Positions 31,228-41,127 are shown, counted from the stretch's first letter. The stretch is DNA of 64,000 bases from Alteromonas sp. IB21 (GCF_016405965.1 NZ_JAEFCD010000003.1:141157-205156), one strand, 5' to 3'. Made by a program: numbers and translations. Notes: generated by a model not told the origin, from the letters alone.

Positions 31228-31851
31228 GTGTTAGAGGCGTGCGGATTAACGTGCAGCAAACGAGACAGAACCCTTTTTGAAGGGCTTTCACTAGTGGTAA
31301 ATACTGGTGAGTTGCTGTATTTGCGCGGTCCTAATGGTGCAGGAAAAACCAGCTTACTTCGCATTCTCACTGGTCTGAGTGCACCCGATGCAGGAACAGT
31401 TTTACACAACGGAAGAGACATATCAGTAGATAAATCAGGCTACTACCGAGACCTTTTTTATCTTGGTCACAAAAGCGGCACTAACGGTAGCCTTTCTGCT
31501 TTGGATAATTTGTCTTTTTGGTTGGCCCAGCACAAGGTGTCTGTGGACGTTAATGTGCTTTATGACGTGTTGGAGAAAGTAGGTCTAGTTGGGCTTGAAG
31601 ACATACCTGTTCGATATCTATCTGCAGGGCAACAGCGTCGCGTAGCGCTTTCACGATTGTGGTTAAAGCCTGCCAAGGTTTGGATACTCGATGAGCCTTT
31701 TACCGCGCTAGATGTAAAAGGGGTCCACATGCTTGAATCAAGTATGAAAGATCATGTTGCCAAGGGCGGTCTCATTGTTACTACTTCTCATCAGCCATTA
31801 TCTGAAACTGCCGGTAAACACTGTGTATTTGATTTGGAGTACCGGTTCTGA
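31228..31851 (+). CDS. ccmA: Heme exporter ATP-binding protein CcmA
   Basis: A 207-residue ABC ATPase, first gene of the cytochrome c maturation (system I) operon. Walker A is LRGPNGAGKTSLLRIL, the signature LSAGQQRRVALSRLWL, Walker B VWILDEPFTALD. With CcmB it drives release of holo-CcmE from the CcmC complex. GTG start at 31228; GGAG lies about 11 nt upstream. It overlaps ccmB by one base (TGATG), consistent with coupling. Confidence 0.95.
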   Translation: MLEACGLTCSKRDRTLFEGLSLVVNTGELLYLRGPNGAGKTSLLRILTGLSAPDAGTVLHNGRDISVDKSGYYRDLFYLGHKSGTNGSLSALDNLSFWLAQHKVSVDVNVLYDVLEKVGLVGLEDIPVRYLSAGQQRRVALSRLWLKPAKVWILDEPFTALDVKGVHMLESSMKDHVAKGGLIVTTSHQPLSETAGKHCVFDLEYRF

Positions 31852-32516
31852 TGTCGCTCTATCACGGAATATTTAAACGTGACATGCAAATTGCGTTTAA
31901 GCAAAAAGCGGAATTGGTGCAGCCACTGATGTTTTTACTCATGGTGGTGACCTTGTTTCCTCTAGGCGTAAGCCCGTCTCCCGACACCCTTCAGCGTATT
32001 GGGCCTGGGGTGATTTGGATTGCTGCGATTTTGTCTTCTTTAATGGCGATGGAAAGGCTCTTTCGCGATGACTTTCAGGATGGTTCACTCGAGCAATACA
32101 TACTTTCGGGTATGGCATTACCCGCTGTGAGCGCGGTAAAAGTTGCTGCTCATTGGCTGGTTAGTTTTGTTCCTCTGTTGCTGTTGTCGCCGCTGCTAGC
32201 CGTGTTTTTAAATTTAACGGTCGATATGTATATCGCGCTTGTATTGACTTTGTTGCTGGGCACGCCATTACTTTCTTTAATTGGTGCCATTGCGGTAGGG
32301 CTAACCGTAGGATTACAAAAAGGCGGAGTACTGTTGGCATTGCTACTTATCCCCGTCTTTATTCCGTTACTGATATTTGCCACGTCGGCTGTGGATTCTG
32401 CCGCACTGCAATTACCTTATCACGCGCAACTTGCTATTATCGCCGCCATGCTTTTACTGGCCACAGCGTTAGCGCCGTTTGCCATAGCGTATTCTTTAAA
32501 AGTGAGTCAAAACTAA
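31851..32516 (+). CDS. ccmB: Heme exporter membrane protein CcmB
   Basis: A 221-residue inner-membrane protein with six hydrophobic segments. The start (FKRDMQIAFKQKAELVQPLMFLLMVVTLFPLGVSP), the IGPGVIWIAAILSSLMAMERLFRDDFQDGSLEQY stretch and LLGTPLLSLIGAIAVGLTVGLQKGGVLLALLLIPVFIPLLIFATSA are typical of CcmB, the permease partner of CcmA. The TAATG overlap links it to ccmC. Confidence 0.95.
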   Translation: MSLYHGIFKRDMQIAFKQKAELVQPLMFLLMVVTLFPLGVSPSPDTLQRIGPGVIWIAAILSSLMAMERLFRDDFQDGSLEQYILSGMALPAVSAVKVAAHWLVSFVPLLLLSPLLAVFLNLTVDMYIALVLTLLLGTPLLSLIGAIAVGLTVGLQKGGVLLALLLIPVFIPLLIFATSAVDSAALQLPYHAQLAIIAAMLLLATALAPFAIAYSLKVSQN

Positions 32517-33307
32517 TGTGGAAGTGGTTACACCCTTACGCTAAAACAGAGCGAGCATATCAGCTTTGTTTAACATTACAGCCTTGGTTTTGGGCTGGTG
32601 CATTACTTTGTTTGAGCATAGGCACCGTATGGGGGCTCGCATTCGCGCCTCAAGATTATCAACAAGGAGATTCATTTCGAATCATCTATATTCATGTGCC
32701 TAGCGCTATCTTGTCGATGGGGACCTATGTTGCTATGGCAATAGCAGCCTTAGTAGGTATGGTGTGGCAGTGGCGCACAGCCTATATGAGTATGATTGCC
32801 ATGGCCCCAATTGGCGCAGTAATGACATTTATAGCGCTCTTTACCGGTGCAGCTTGGGGGAAGCCCATGTGGGGCGCGTGGTGGGTGTGGGATGCACGTC
32901 TTACCTCGGAGCTTATTTTATTGTTTTTGTATATGGGGGTTATTGCCCTTTATGGCGCATTTGAAGACAAGCAGCAAGCAGGTAAAGCGGCAGGCGTGAT
33001 GGCACTTGTAGGTGTGGTAAACATCCCTATTATTCATTATTCGGTAGAATGGTGGAACACTTTGCATCAAGGGGCCACCATCAGTAAATTCGACAACCCG
33101 TCAATTGCGCCAGAGATGCTGTGGCCGCTGTTAATTAACCTTTTAGGTTTTGCTTTGTTTATTGGTGCGGTGACCACAGTGCGTCTACGCAATGAAATAG
33201 TATTACGGGAAATGCATAGGCCTTGGGTTCAAACTCTTGCTAAGGAGCAGCTAGCCAATACACAGCAAAGAAGAGCAGCCAACCAAAATATGACGGAGGG
33301 CAATTAG
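32516..33307 (+). CDS. ccmC: Heme-handling protein CcmC
   Basis: A 263-residue polytopic protein with six membrane segments and the periplasmic tryptophan-rich heme-binding motif GKPMWGAWWVWDARLTSELILLFLYMG. Flanking heme-ligand histidines lie in IYIHVPSAILSM and in NIPIIHYSVEWWNTLHQGATI. CcmC transfers heme to CcmE in the periplasm. Followed at once by ccmD, which completes the CcmABCD complex. Confidence 0.96.
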   Translation: MWKWLHPYAKTERAYQLCLTLQPWFWAGALLCLSIGTVWGLAFAPQDYQQGDSFRIIYIHVPSAILSMGTYVAMAIAALVGMVWQWRTAYMSMIAMAPIGAVMTFIALFTGAAWGKPMWGAWWVWDARLTSELILLFLYMGVIALYGAFEDKQQAGKAAGVMALVGVVNIPIIHYSVEWWNTLHQGATISKFDNPSIAPEMLWPLLINLLGFALFIGAVTTVRLRNEIVLREMHRPWVQTLAKEQLANTQQRRAANQNMTEGN

Positions 33308-33308
33308 T

Positions 33309-33518
33309 ATGCAGTTTGAATCGTTTGCCGCTTTTATCAATATGGGTGGCTATGGGTTTTACGTATGGCTGTCGTTTGGCGTTACTTTTGTGGCCATGGG
33401 CATTATTGCTATTCAGAGTTTTATTAAGCACCGCCACCTCTTAAAGCAGGTTGTAGTGGAGCAAGAGCGCAAAGCGCGTATAAAAAAAGCGCGAAAACAA
33501 CAGCAAGCCAGTACATAG
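33309..33518 (+). CDS. ccmD: Heme exporter subunit CcmD
   Basis: A 69-residue protein with a short N-terminus, one membrane span (YGFYVWLSFGVTFVAMGIIAIQ) and a basic cytoplasmic tail (ERKARIKKARKQQQAS), the usual CcmD layout. It starts 1 bp after ccmC and is needed for release of holo-CcmE. Confidence 0.9.
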   Translation: MQFESFAAFINMGGYGFYVWLSFGVTFVAMGIIAIQSFIKHRHLLKQVVVEQERKARIKKARKQQQAST

Positions 33519-33592
33519 TATTGACGTGGTAAGTGTACATAGCCTTAACTTGCGTTTTTATCGTTTATTAGTTTTTTCGAAGTGAGAGTTGC

Positions 33593-34087
33593 ATGAACCC
33601 GAGACGAAAGCAGCGACTAGCCGTAGTGGGAATTATCGGTTTTTTAATAGTAAGCGCAATTGGACTGATGCTTTACGCCCTAAACGACAGTATTGACCTT
33701 TTCTATACGCCTAGTGAAATCATTGAAGGCAAAAATGGCCAAAAGCCGCAAGTGGGTCAGCGCCTTCGCATAGGCGGCATGGTGGTACCTGGTAGTGTAA
33801 AACGGGATCAAGAAAGCTTGGCGGTGAGTTTTGATCTTATCGATACAGGCCCAAAAGTAACGGTAACCTACAATGGCATTCTTCCTGATTTGTTTCGGGA
33901 GGGGCAGGGTATTGTGGCCACTGGCGTACTCACAGACGCAGGCGCGATTAAAGCGCAGGAAGTGCTGGCGAAGCATGACGAAGAGTACATGCCCCCAGAG
34001 CTCGCTGAGAAGATGAAGGGCATTAAGCACGTGAAGCCTGAAAATATGCCAAGCTACGAGACGCCAAATAGCGCTGGGGGCAAATAA
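33593..34087 (+). CDS. ccmE: Cytochrome c-type biogenesis heme chaperone CcmE
   Basis: A 164-residue periplasmic heme chaperone with an N-terminal anchor ([23 protein letters not shown]). The OB-fold contains [16 protein letters not shown] and [22 protein letters not shown]. The covalent heme-binding histidine is in [13 protein letters not shown] (LAKHDExY motif). A 74-bp gap separates it from ccmD. Length fits the family (159 in E. coli). Confidence 0.96.
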   Translation: MNPRRKQRLAVVGIIGFLIVSAIGLMLYALNDSIDLFYTPSEIIEGKNGQKPQVGQRLRIGGMVVPGSVKRDQESLAVSFDLIDTGPKVTVTYNGILPDLFREGQGIVATGVLTDAGAIKAQEVLAKHDEEYMPPELAEKMKGIKHVKPENMPSYETPNSAGGK

Positions 34088-34089
34088 TC

Positions 34090-36156
34090 ATGGTCCCTGA
34101 AATTGGAAATATTGCGCTAACCCTTGCGTTAGTTTTGTCTATTTTATTGGCGGTTTATCCCCTGTGGGGTGCGCATCGTCAGCATGAAACGCTGATGGCA
34201 ACCGCAAAGCCATTGGCAATTGGGCTGTTTCTATTCACGCTTATTGCTTATGTTTGCTTAACCTACGCTTTTGTTACTGACGACTTTAGCGTGGCTTATG
34301 TGGCACAGCACTCAAATAGTCGGCTTCCCATCTATTATAAAATCACAGCGGTATGGGGCGGCCACGAGGGCTCTTTTCTGCTATGGGTACTGATGCTTTC
34401 AATTTGGACAGTAGCAGTGGCGATATTCAGCAAGGGTATTCCACTTGCTATGGTTGCAAGGGTACTGTCTGTGCTCGGCATGGTGGGTATTGGGTTCTAT
34501 CTTTTCATGCTCCTCACCTCGAACCCCTTCGACAGCATGTTGCCATTTTTCCCAGTCGACGGGCGAGATCTCAATCCATTGCTACAAGATTTTGGCATGA
34601 TCATTCATCCGCCAATGCTTTATATGGGTTATGTGGGGTTCGCAGTAGCCTTTGCTTTTGCTATATCAGCGTTGATTTCAGGGCAACTAGACTCGACATG
34701 GGCACGCTGGTCTCGACCTTGGGTTATTTCTGCTTGGGCGTTTCTAACGGTAGGTATTGCGCTTGGCAGCTGGTGGGCATACTACGAACTCGGTTGGGGC
34801 GGCTGGTGGTTCTGGGATCCAGTAGAAAACGCATCGTTTATGCCTTGGCTAGTTGGAACGGCTCTCATGCATTCCTTAGCGGTAACTGAAAAACGAAAAG
34901 CGTTTAAGTCGTGGACGGTACTTCTGGCTATTGCTGCATTTAGTCTAAGTTTATTGGGTACTTTTTTAGTGCGCTCTGGCGTAATTGTGTCGGTTCATTC
35001 ATTCGCAAGCGATCCAACCCGTGGCCTTTTCATTTTGGGCATACTCATTGTGCTTAGTGGCTTTGGATTGTTACTTTACGCTCTGCGTGCGTCATCGCTT
35101 AAAAGCCCTGGTCGCTATCAAGCGTTTTCTCGCGAAGTGCTATTAATGGGCAATAATGTCTTTTTATGTGCCGCTACCCTCGTTGTCCTGCTGGGTACTT
35201 TGCTGCCCCTTGTTCACAAAGAGCTCGGCTTGGGTAGTATTTCAGTGGGTGCACCTTTCTTCAATCAAATGTTTACGTTATTGATAGTGCCGTTTGTATT
35301 GATGTTAGGGCTTGGTCCGCTTACGCGTTGGAAACAGCAGAAAGCCAGTGAACTGCAAAAACAACTATTAGTCGCAGGCGGTATTGCGCTAAGCGCAGGT
35401 GTGCTGGTGAACTTTGCCTACGATGAACCCACCTATATGGGTATGCTGGGCATGGTGTTGGTGTTTTGGATATTGGTCACGACGGTACAAGAAGTGATGC
35501 AGCGTGTATCGGCGATGCCATCAGGTAGCACCGAAAATGCATCGGTTATGGCGAAACTGCGTAAGCTGACCCCAAGCCATTGGGGCATGGTGCTAGGCCA
35601 TGTGGGCTTTGCTATCTGCATTATCGGAATTACGCTTGTCTCGAACTATGAAATGGAAAGAGATATTCGTATGGACATCGGCGATACGGTTTCCCTTGGC
35701 GGATATGACTTCAGTTTTAGAGATGTGCGCAAGGTGCAAGGTCCCAACTTTGAAGCGGATAAAGGCGTTTTCGACGTTTATAAAAACGGAGAATTGGTTG
35801 CGCACCTAGAGCCTGAAAAGCGTTTATATATCGTACAGCGTATGCCAATGACAGAAGCGGCCATTCACTCCAACCCAGCTAGAGACCTGTTTATTGCGAT
35901 GGGTGAACCTTTAGATAATGGCGCCTGGGCTATTCGTATTTATATTAAGCCATTTGTTGTTTGGCTTTGGGCAGGGGCAGTAGCCATGGCCATAGGCGGC
36001 ATCTTTTCCATTAGCGACAAGCGTTACCGCATGGCGAAAGTGAAAAAGATAAAACGAGTATTTGGCGGTAAAGATGACGTAAAAGTATCGTCAGCTAATG
36101 GTCAAGCATCACTTACAGGCGGTGTATCTAATAGTTCAGTGAAAGGAAACGCATAA
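34090..36156 (+). CDS. ccmF: Heme lyase subunit CcmF
   Basis: A 688-residue inner-membrane protein with about 15 membrane spans. The WWD heme domain is GGWWFWDPVENASFMPWL; the conserved TM-heme histidines lie in regions including GGHEGSFLLW and IIHPPMLYMGYVG. CcmF with CcmH and CcmI ligates heme to apocytochrome CxxCH motifs. Its stop overlaps the ATG of ccmG by one base. A charged tail of about 45 residues extends past the last span. Confidence 0.97.
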   Translation: MVPEIGNIALTLALVLSILLAVYPLWGAHRQHETLMATAKPLAIGLFLFTLIAYVCLTYAFVTDDFSVAYVAQHSNSRLPIYYKITAVWGGHEGSFLLWVLMLSIWTVAVAIFSKGIPLAMVARVLSVLGMVGIGFYLFMLLTSNPFDSMLPFFPVDGRDLNPLLQDFGMIIHPPMLYMGYVGFAVAFAFAISALISGQLDSTWARWSRPWVISAWAFLTVGIALGSWWAYYELGWGGWWFWDPVENASFMPWLVGTALMHSLAVTEKRKAFKSWTVLLAIAAFSLSLLGTFLVRSGVIVSVHSFASDPTRGLFILGILIVLSGFGLLLYALRASSLKSPGRYQAFSREVLLMGNNVFLCAATLVVLLGTLLPLVHKELGLGSISVGAPFFNQMFTLLIVPFVLMLGLGPLTRWKQQKASELQKQLLVAGGIALSAGVLVNFAYDEPTYMGMLGMVLVFWILVTTVQEVMQRVSAMPSGSTENASVMAKLRKLTPSHWGMVLGHVGFAICIIGITLVSNYEMERDIRMDIGDTVSLGGYDFSFRDVRKVQGPNFEADKGVFDVYKNGELVAHLEPEKRLYIVQRMPMTEAAIHSNPARDLFIAMGEPLDNGAWAIRIYIKPFVVWLWAGAVAMAIGGIFSISDKRYRMAKVKKIKRVFGGKDDVKVSSANGQASLTGGVSNSSVKGNA

Positions 36157-36812
36157 TGAAAAAAGCACCACTTGTTGCCATTCCATTAGTGCTGTTTTCT
36201 TTGCTGGTAATCTTTCTATTCAAAGGGCTTTTTTCAGACCCACGAGAGTTAGATTCTCAGGTGCAGGATAAAACTCTGCCAGCATTTTCACTACCAGATT
36301 TAATGCAGCCAGATGTTACCTATACCCCTGATGATTTAAAAGGAAAGGTAACCATATTGAATGTTTGGGGAGTATGGTGTGTCACATGCGCCGTTGAGAT
36401 GCCTTATCTTACTCAGCTTAAAAATGAGCAAGATGTTCACATTGTGGGTTTGTATTTCGACCAGGACTTAGACCCAGACTTCGGCACAAAAACACTAAGC
36501 CGGGTTCAGCAAGAAGTGACAGAAATGCTCAGTCGCTATGGCAACCCGTACGCGTACAATATTTTCGATGTGTACCGCGATACGTCGCTGGATCTGGGGG
36601 TGACCGGTGCGCCTGAGCATTTTGTTATAGACGCTGATGGCATCATTCGTATGCATCATGTAGGTGATATTAACGAACGGGTTTGGAACTCGAAAGTGGG
36701 GCCGCTTTATAAAAAGCTGGTGGCAGAAGCGTCTGGTAATGAGGGTGAACAAAAAGAAGTAGATGTTGAGGCTGTGATGAGCAATAACATGAATGCGCAG
36801 GAGGGCGAGTAA
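36156..36812 (+). CDS. ccmG: Thioredoxin-like protein CcmG/DsbE
   Basis: A 218-residue membrane-anchored thiol-disulfide oxidoreductase. Residues 5-25 form the anchor. The active site is NVWGVWCVTCAVEMPYL (WCVTC where WCPTC is usual), and GVTGAPEHFVIDADG carries the cis-Pro equivalent. It keeps apocytochrome cysteines reduced for CcmF/H. A C-terminal acidic extension of about 30 residues is longer than in E. coli (185 aa). Confidence 0.94.
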   Translation: MKKAPLVAIPLVLFSLLVIFLFKGLFSDPRELDSQVQDKTLPAFSLPDLMQPDVTYTPDDLKGKVTILNVWGVWCVTCAVEMPYLTQLKNEQDVHIVGLYFDQDLDPDFGTKTLSRVQQEVTEMLSRYGNPYAYNIFDVYRDTSLDLGVTGAPEHFVIDADGIIRMHHVGDINERVWNSKVGPLYKKLVAEASGNEGEQKEVDVEAVMSNNMNAQEGE

Positions 36813-36814
36813 TA

Positions 36815-37366
36815 ATGCTAGCGAAAAATGTGATGCATTACAGTTACGTGCCGGTCAACGCCAATGTTGCAATTGAGAGTAAGAAGAGCCGAACTATCAA
36901 CAATGCCATCTTGAAATCCACTGTGCTAAACATTTTGGTGTTCATGTTTGTATTGAGTGTCTTTACGGTTAACGCGGCTGAAGATAAGTTTTCATTCGAT
37001 ACACCCGCACAGCGTGAGAGCTTTTTAACGCTTACTGCTGAGCTACGCTGCCCTATGTGTCAGAACCAGAATATTGCTGATAGCGATGCCATGATAGCGC
37101 ACGATATGCGTCGAAAAGTCTACGCGCTATTGAAACAGGGCAAATCTGAACAAGAAGTCATTGATTTTATGAAATCTCGCTATGGCGACTTTGTGCATTA
37201 CCAACCGCCTGTCACGGCAGCTACGCTGTGGCTTTGGGCAGGCCCGGTATTATTTATTTTTATTGCCCTAATTGTGGTGGTTAGACGCAAATCGATTGCG
37301 CCACCAGTGGATATGGCCGCGAAGCTAGCCAAAGCAGATGAAATGTTGGAGCGAGAGAAAGAATGA
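36815..37366 (+). CDS. ccmH: Cytochrome c-type biogenesis protein CcmH
   Basis: A 183-residue protein. After a long N-terminal cytoplasmic part and a signal anchor (ILVFMFVLSVFTVNAA), the redox motif is LRCPMCQNQNIADSDAMIAHDMR, followed by the conserved FMKSRYGDFVHYQPP. A second span (LWLWAGPVLFIFIALIVVV) follows. It corresponds to the N-terminal half of E. coli CcmH; the TPR half is a separate gene (ccmI) next door, as in Pseudomonas. GGAGG precedes the ATG; the stop overlaps ccmI (ATGA). Confidence 0.95.
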   Translation: MLAKNVMHYSYVPVNANVAIESKKSRTINNAILKSTVLNILVFMFVLSVFTVNAAEDKFSFDTPAQRESFLTLTAELRCPMCQNQNIADSDAMIAHDMRRKVYALLKQGKSEQEVIDFMKSRYGDFVHYQPPVTAATLWLWAGPVLFIFIALIVVVRRKSIAPPVDMAAKLAKADEMLEREKE

Positions 37367-38646
37367 GTTGGTCTGAGTTTTATATTATTGTTTCAGGCTT
37401 AATCACGCTTGTTCTTCTAATTATTGCTTTTCCTTGGTTACGCAACAAAAACCATGCAAAACAAGACAGTTTAAGCAATACCCAAATTGTTAAGCAGCGT
37501 TTAGCAGAATTAGACAGGGAAGTCACTGAAGGGCTTATCAGTGAGCATGATAAGCGCCAAGCAGTTGACGAACTTAAATTGGCCTTGGTAGATGAAAGCG
37601 CGTTTCAATCACACAAGACGGGCAATGCAGCCCTCCCTCTTGCGATAGGTGGCATACTGGCCATCGTTTGTGGCGTGATTGTGTATTCGCAGGTCAATCA
37701 AATGGAAGGCGTGGTTAGAGCGAACAAGGCTATTGAAACATTACCAGAGCTGAGCCAGCAGTTGGCGAGCGGCAACGCTAACAATTTAACCCAGCAAGAT
37801 ATTGCAAGCCTTGCACTTGCGATACGTCAGCGACTGCGCGAAGAGCCCTCAGACGACACAGGCTGGATGTATTTTGGCAGGTTAATGCTGAGCATAGGCC
37901 AAGAAGTACAGGCGATTGAAGCGATTGATAGAGCGGTTAATTTAGCGCCTTCTAATTCTGCTAATCGTATTACCCTCGCTCAAGCGTTGATGACTACCGG
38001 AGATGTCAACAACTTGGAGCGAGCACAGTCGATTTTATTGAGCTTGCTTAGCGATAATCCTCAGAATGATAACCTTGCCCTCATGATGGCAGTGGTGTCT
38101 GCTCAACTTGGTGACCTTGATAATACCCGGCGTTTTTATCAGCAGGTCGAAGGTAAGTTACCTGCAGATAGCGATATGGCGCAGCGCTTAGTTGCCCGTA
38201 TTCAAGAATTGGAAGGTAATACAAGTGAGATGGCTGCGTTACAAAATACTGAGCAGCCACAGGCTACCAGTGGCGAAAATAAAAACAGTGGGGGAGATAC
38301 TGGCTTTGAGGTTACTGTTAACTTATCTGAAGAAGCCAGCGAATATGCCCCCAAAGACGGCTTTTTGGTTGTTTTCGCTCAAGACGCTAACTCGGATAAT
38401 AGAATGCCGGCTGCAGTGGTTAAGTTGCCTATAAATGACTTTCCCATTTCCGTAACATTAACAACAGAGAATGCCATGATGCCACAGTTTACACTTGCAA
38501 CACTGTCTGATGTGGTAGTGACAGCAAGGCTCTCTGAAGACGGTAATGTGGCCGTTTCACAAGGAGAGTGGCAGGGTAGTGTGAATGCAAGTGTGACCGC
38601 CAACGAACTCTCTTCACTACGTATTATTATTGATAAGGAATTATAA
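37363..38646 (+). CDS. ccmI: Cytochrome c-type biogenesis protein CcmI (TPR)
   Basis: A 427-residue protein with two N-terminal membrane spans (about 5-22 and 87-106) flanking a cytoplasmic loop (LAELDREVTEGLISEHDKRQAVDELKLALVDE). A periplasmic TPR domain (DTGWMYFGRLMLSIGQEVQAIEAIDRAVNLAPSNSANRITLAQALM) should bind the apocytochrome C-terminus, and a C-terminal beta domain (FEVTVNLSEEASEYAPKDGFLVVFAQD) resembles the CcmH/CycH C-terminal region. Last gene of the ccm set, 2 bp before mlaA. Confidence 0.93.
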   Translation: MSWSEFYIIVSGLITLVLLIIAFPWLRNKNHAKQDSLSNTQIVKQRLAELDREVTEGLISEHDKRQAVDELKLALVDESAFQSHKTGNAALPLAIGGILAIVCGVIVYSQVNQMEGVVRANKAIETLPELSQQLASGNANNLTQQDIASLALAIRQRLREEPSDDTGWMYFGRLMLSIGQEVQAIEAIDRAVNLAPSNSANRITLAQALMTTGDVNNLERAQSILLSLLSDNPQNDNLALMMAVVSAQLGDLDNTRRFYQQVEGKLPADSDMAQRLVARIQELEGNTSEMAALQNTEQPQATSGENKNSGGDTGFEVTVNLSEEASEYAPKDGFLVVFAQDANSDNRMPAAVVKLPINDFPISVTLTTENAMMPQFTLATLSDVVVTARLSEDGNVAVSQGEWQGSVNASVTANELSSLRIIIDKEL

Positions 38647-38648
38647 GT

Positions 38649-39605
38649 ATGGAGTTGTCTAAGTCACTCGTTATCGGGTTGATTGTAGCCGCAAGTTTTC
38701 TAGGTGGTTGTGCGAGCAACCATACTCAAGAGCAAGCTGAAGGGGCGGGTGCTAATGCTGCGGTAGTAGATACGTCCGACCCACGCGACCCGTTTGAACC
38801 TGTCAACCGTGAAATTTGGGATTTTAACTGGGATGTATTAGATGCGTATATTTTACGCCCTATAACAGTTACTTATGTGACGGTTATGCCTCAGCCTGCA
38901 CGTACAGGGTTAGTGAACATCACAGATAACCTGCAAGAGCCTGCTAATTTTTTGAATAATATTTTTCAAGGTAAAGTGGATGATGGCCTAGACAGCCTAG
39001 CCCGCTTCCTGATTAACACTACAGTGGGCCTAGTTGGCACTTTCGATGTCGCATCGAAAATTGGGATAGAGCGTAAACGTGAGCAGTTTGGTGAAACGTT
39101 AGCAGTATGGGGCTTAGATACAGGGCCTTTCTTAATGCTTCCATTTTTAGGCCCCAGTGATCCTCGCAGTTTTACCGGTGATTATGTGGACGGTTTTGCG
39201 TTTCCAATGTCTCTGCTTGAAGGTTCTGTTAACTTAGCTCGTATTGGTTTTTCTCTTCTTGAAGCGAGAGCGCAGCTATTAGACCAAGAAGCGCAGCTAG
39301 AGCAGTCTGTAGATGATTATGCTTTTGTAAAGAATGCTTATTTTGAAAACTTGGAATTTCGCGTTACCGATGGAAAAAGCGGTGATAAAGCGATAGATGA
39401 TGATCAACTCGATGACTTTGCTGACTTTGAGGCTATGTTAGAAGGCAGTGAGTTTGACGGCTATGAAGAACCGGCGGAAGAGTTGAATCAAGAAGCTACA
39501 GAGGATACGACTGACGAAACCACTGAACTAAAAGGAAAGTTGGGCGAAGAAAGTGAGAAATCTAAGCGACTAGGAAAGGACCGCGAAGGGAAAGACGGTA
39601 AATAA
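38649..39605 (+). CDS. mlaA: Phospholipid-retrafficking lipoprotein MlaA (VacJ)
   Basis: A 318-residue outer-membrane lipoprotein. The signal peptide ends in a FLGGC lipobox. The MlaA domain (DPRDPFEPVNREIWDFNWDVLDAYILRPITVTYV...NITDNLQEPANFLNNIFQGK...RFLINTTVGLVGTFDVASKIG...FGETLAVWG...GPFLMLPFLGPSDPRSFTGDYVD) is complete. MlaA removes misplaced phospholipids from the outer leaflet and passes them to MlaC. After residue 250 there is an unusual 65-residue acidic-then-basic tail rich in E/D/K. It follows ccmI by 2 bp, so it may share the ccm transcript. Confidence 0.95.
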   Translation: MELSKSLVIGLIVAASFLGGCASNHTQEQAEGAGANAAVVDTSDPRDPFEPVNREIWDFNWDVLDAYILRPITVTYVTVMPQPARTGLVNITDNLQEPANFLNNIFQGKVDDGLDSLARFLINTTVGLVGTFDVASKIGIERKREQFGETLAVWGLDTGPFLMLPFLGPSDPRSFTGDYVDGFAFPMSLLEGSVNLARIGFSLLEARAQLLDQEAQLEQSVDDYAFVKNAYFENLEFRVTDGKSGDKAIDDDQLDDFADFEAMLEGSEFDGYEEPAEELNQEATEDTTDETTELKGKLGEESEKSKRLGKDREGKDGK

Positions 39606-39686
39606 ACACTCCTCTGATAGAGCAGGTAGCCTAAAAGTACTCATTATTTAGGGCTCCGTGAGCTTATTATCTGCAACACCCAATAC

Positions 39687-39719
39687 AAAAATGCCATGCT
39701 TGTTCGCATGGCATTTTTA
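39687..39719. terminator. Intrinsic terminator after mlaA
   Basis: Perfect stem AAAAATGCCATGC / GCATGGCATTTTT with a six-base loop. Because both ends carry A/T runs it can serve mlaA rightwards and galE leftwards. Confidence 0.88.
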
Positions 39720-39768
39720 TTTATAGCATGTGAAATATGCCTAGTGGCACAACCTGTGTACTGGTTAA

Positions 39769-40791
39769 TTAATCCTTTGGATAGCCCATCGGGTTTTGAG
39801 ACTGCCAGTTCCAAGTATCTGCACACATGTCCTCTAAACCTTTTTCAGCATGCCAGTTGAGTTCTGTAGCAGCTTTAGTCGGGTCAGCATAACAGGCCGC
39901 AACGTCGCCACTTCTGCGCGGTGCAATCTTATAAGGTACGGTTTTACCCGAGCCTTTTTCAAAAGCCTTAATCATTTCGATTACAGAATAGCCTTGGCCT
40001 GTACCTAGGTTGTATTTATCTAAACCCATGTTAAGGTTTAAGCGATCGAGCGCTTTTAAGTGACCGTTGGCAAGGTCTACAACGTGGATATAATCGCGTA
40101 CACCTGTACCATCAACGGTATCGTAGTCATCACCAAATACGCTCAGTTGCTCTAGCTTACCGGTAGCTACCTGAGAGATATACGGCATCAAGTTGTTTGG
40201 AATGCCATTAGGATCTTCGCCGATTTGGCCAGACTCATGTGCACCCACCGGGTTAAAATAGCGAAGCAATACAATGTTCCAGTCGCTATCCGACACATAA
40301 AGATCGCTGAGCATATGCTCTACCATCAGCTTAGACATACCGTAAGGGTTAGTTGGTTGCCCTGTTGCCATGTCTTCACGTAGCGGTAGTGATGCTGGGT
40401 CGCCGTAAACCGTAGCGGACGAGCTAAACACAATGTTCTTTACATTATGCTTCTGCATGGCTTTGCACAGTGTCAGCGTGCCGTACACGTTGTTTTCATA
40501 GTAGGAAAGAGGCTTTTGCACAGATTCGCCTACGGCTTTTAACCCTGCAAAATGAATGACGGCAAAAATGTTATGTTCGCTGAAAATATCATCAAGCACA
40601 GCGGTGTCGCGGATATCACCTTGAACAAAAGTAACTGACTTGCCTGTTAACGTTTCTACGCGACGAAGCGATTCAGCACTTGAATTAGCTAAGTTATCCA
40701 GCACGACTACGCCGTAATTTTGTTCAAGTAACTGTAAAACCGTGTGGCTACCTATATAGCCCGCACCACCAGTAACTAAGATGGTTTTCAT
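39769..40791 (-). CDS. galE: UDP-glucose 4-epimerase
   Basis: A 340-residue extended short-chain dehydrogenase interconverting UDP-glucose and UDP-galactose. N-terminal NAD motif [35 protein letters not shown] with the catalytic Ser/Thr region; YGMSK (YxxxK) in [14 protein letters not shown]; the substrate region is [37 protein letters not shown]. No gal operon is nearby; together with galU and the polysaccharide genes to the right it probably feeds surface glycan synthesis. It overlaps the next upstream gene by 4 bp. Confidence 0.96.
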   Translation of the reverse strand: MKTILVTGGAGYIGSHTVLQLLEQNYGVVVLDNLANSSAESLRRVETLTGKSVTFVQGDIRDTAVLDDIFSEHNIFAVIHFAGLKAVGESVQKPLSYYENNVYGTLTLCKAMQKHNVKNIVFSSSATVYGDPASLPLREDMATGQPTNPYGMSKLMVEHMLSDLYVSDSDWNIVLLRYFNPVGAHESGQIGEDPNGIPNNLMPYISQVATGKLEQLSVFGDDYDTVDGTGVRDYIHVVDLANGHLKALDRLNLNMGLDKYNLGTGQGYSVIEMIKAFEKGSGKTVPYKIAPRRSGDVAACYADPTKAATELNWHAEKGLEDMCADTWNWQSQNPMGYPKD

Positions 40792-41102
40792 GCATTCTCC
40801 TTGCTAGACGGTTGCGCGATGTACTTTGCGCATATGGAATATTGAATAGGTTTTATAACCAATGGGTAAACTAAAAATACCACAAAAGCCCAAAGTAACG
40901 ATGTCCAATTTGATGCGGTTTGTAGAATTAGCACAAACACAGGAACAATAACGAGTAATTTAAGAACATTGAGCAGCGTTTTTTCTGGAACAGAGAGTCG
41001 TTTTGCCGCCTGGTCGAGCAACTTTACGCGCTCTGCAAGTGGAAGACCCTGTAAGGCAGGAATGTTTCTAGTAGAAAAATAAAACTTCATAGGTTTACTC
41101 AC
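40788..41102 (-). CDS. Small membrane protein of unknown function
   Basis: A 104-residue protein with a basic/helical N-terminal part ([41 protein letters not shown]) and two closely spaced membrane spans (about 48-63 and 67-85). I do not recognise a characterised family. Its stop overlaps the galE start (ATGA), so the two are co-transcribed. Start could also be the Met four residues in (41090). Function unknown. Confidence 0.7.
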   Translation of the reverse strand: MSKPMKFYFSTRNIPALQGLPLAERVKLLDQAAKRLSVPEKTLLNVLKLLVIVPVFVLILQTASNWTSLLWAFVVFLVYPLVIKPIQYSICAKYIAQPSSKENA

Positions 41103-41127
41103 AGCCTTTAATACGAAAACCTTAAAT

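Noticed and set aside
34353..34889. 178-codon frame inside ccmF
   Set aside because: It is an alternative frame of the conserved ccmF coding sequence, which has all expected motifs.
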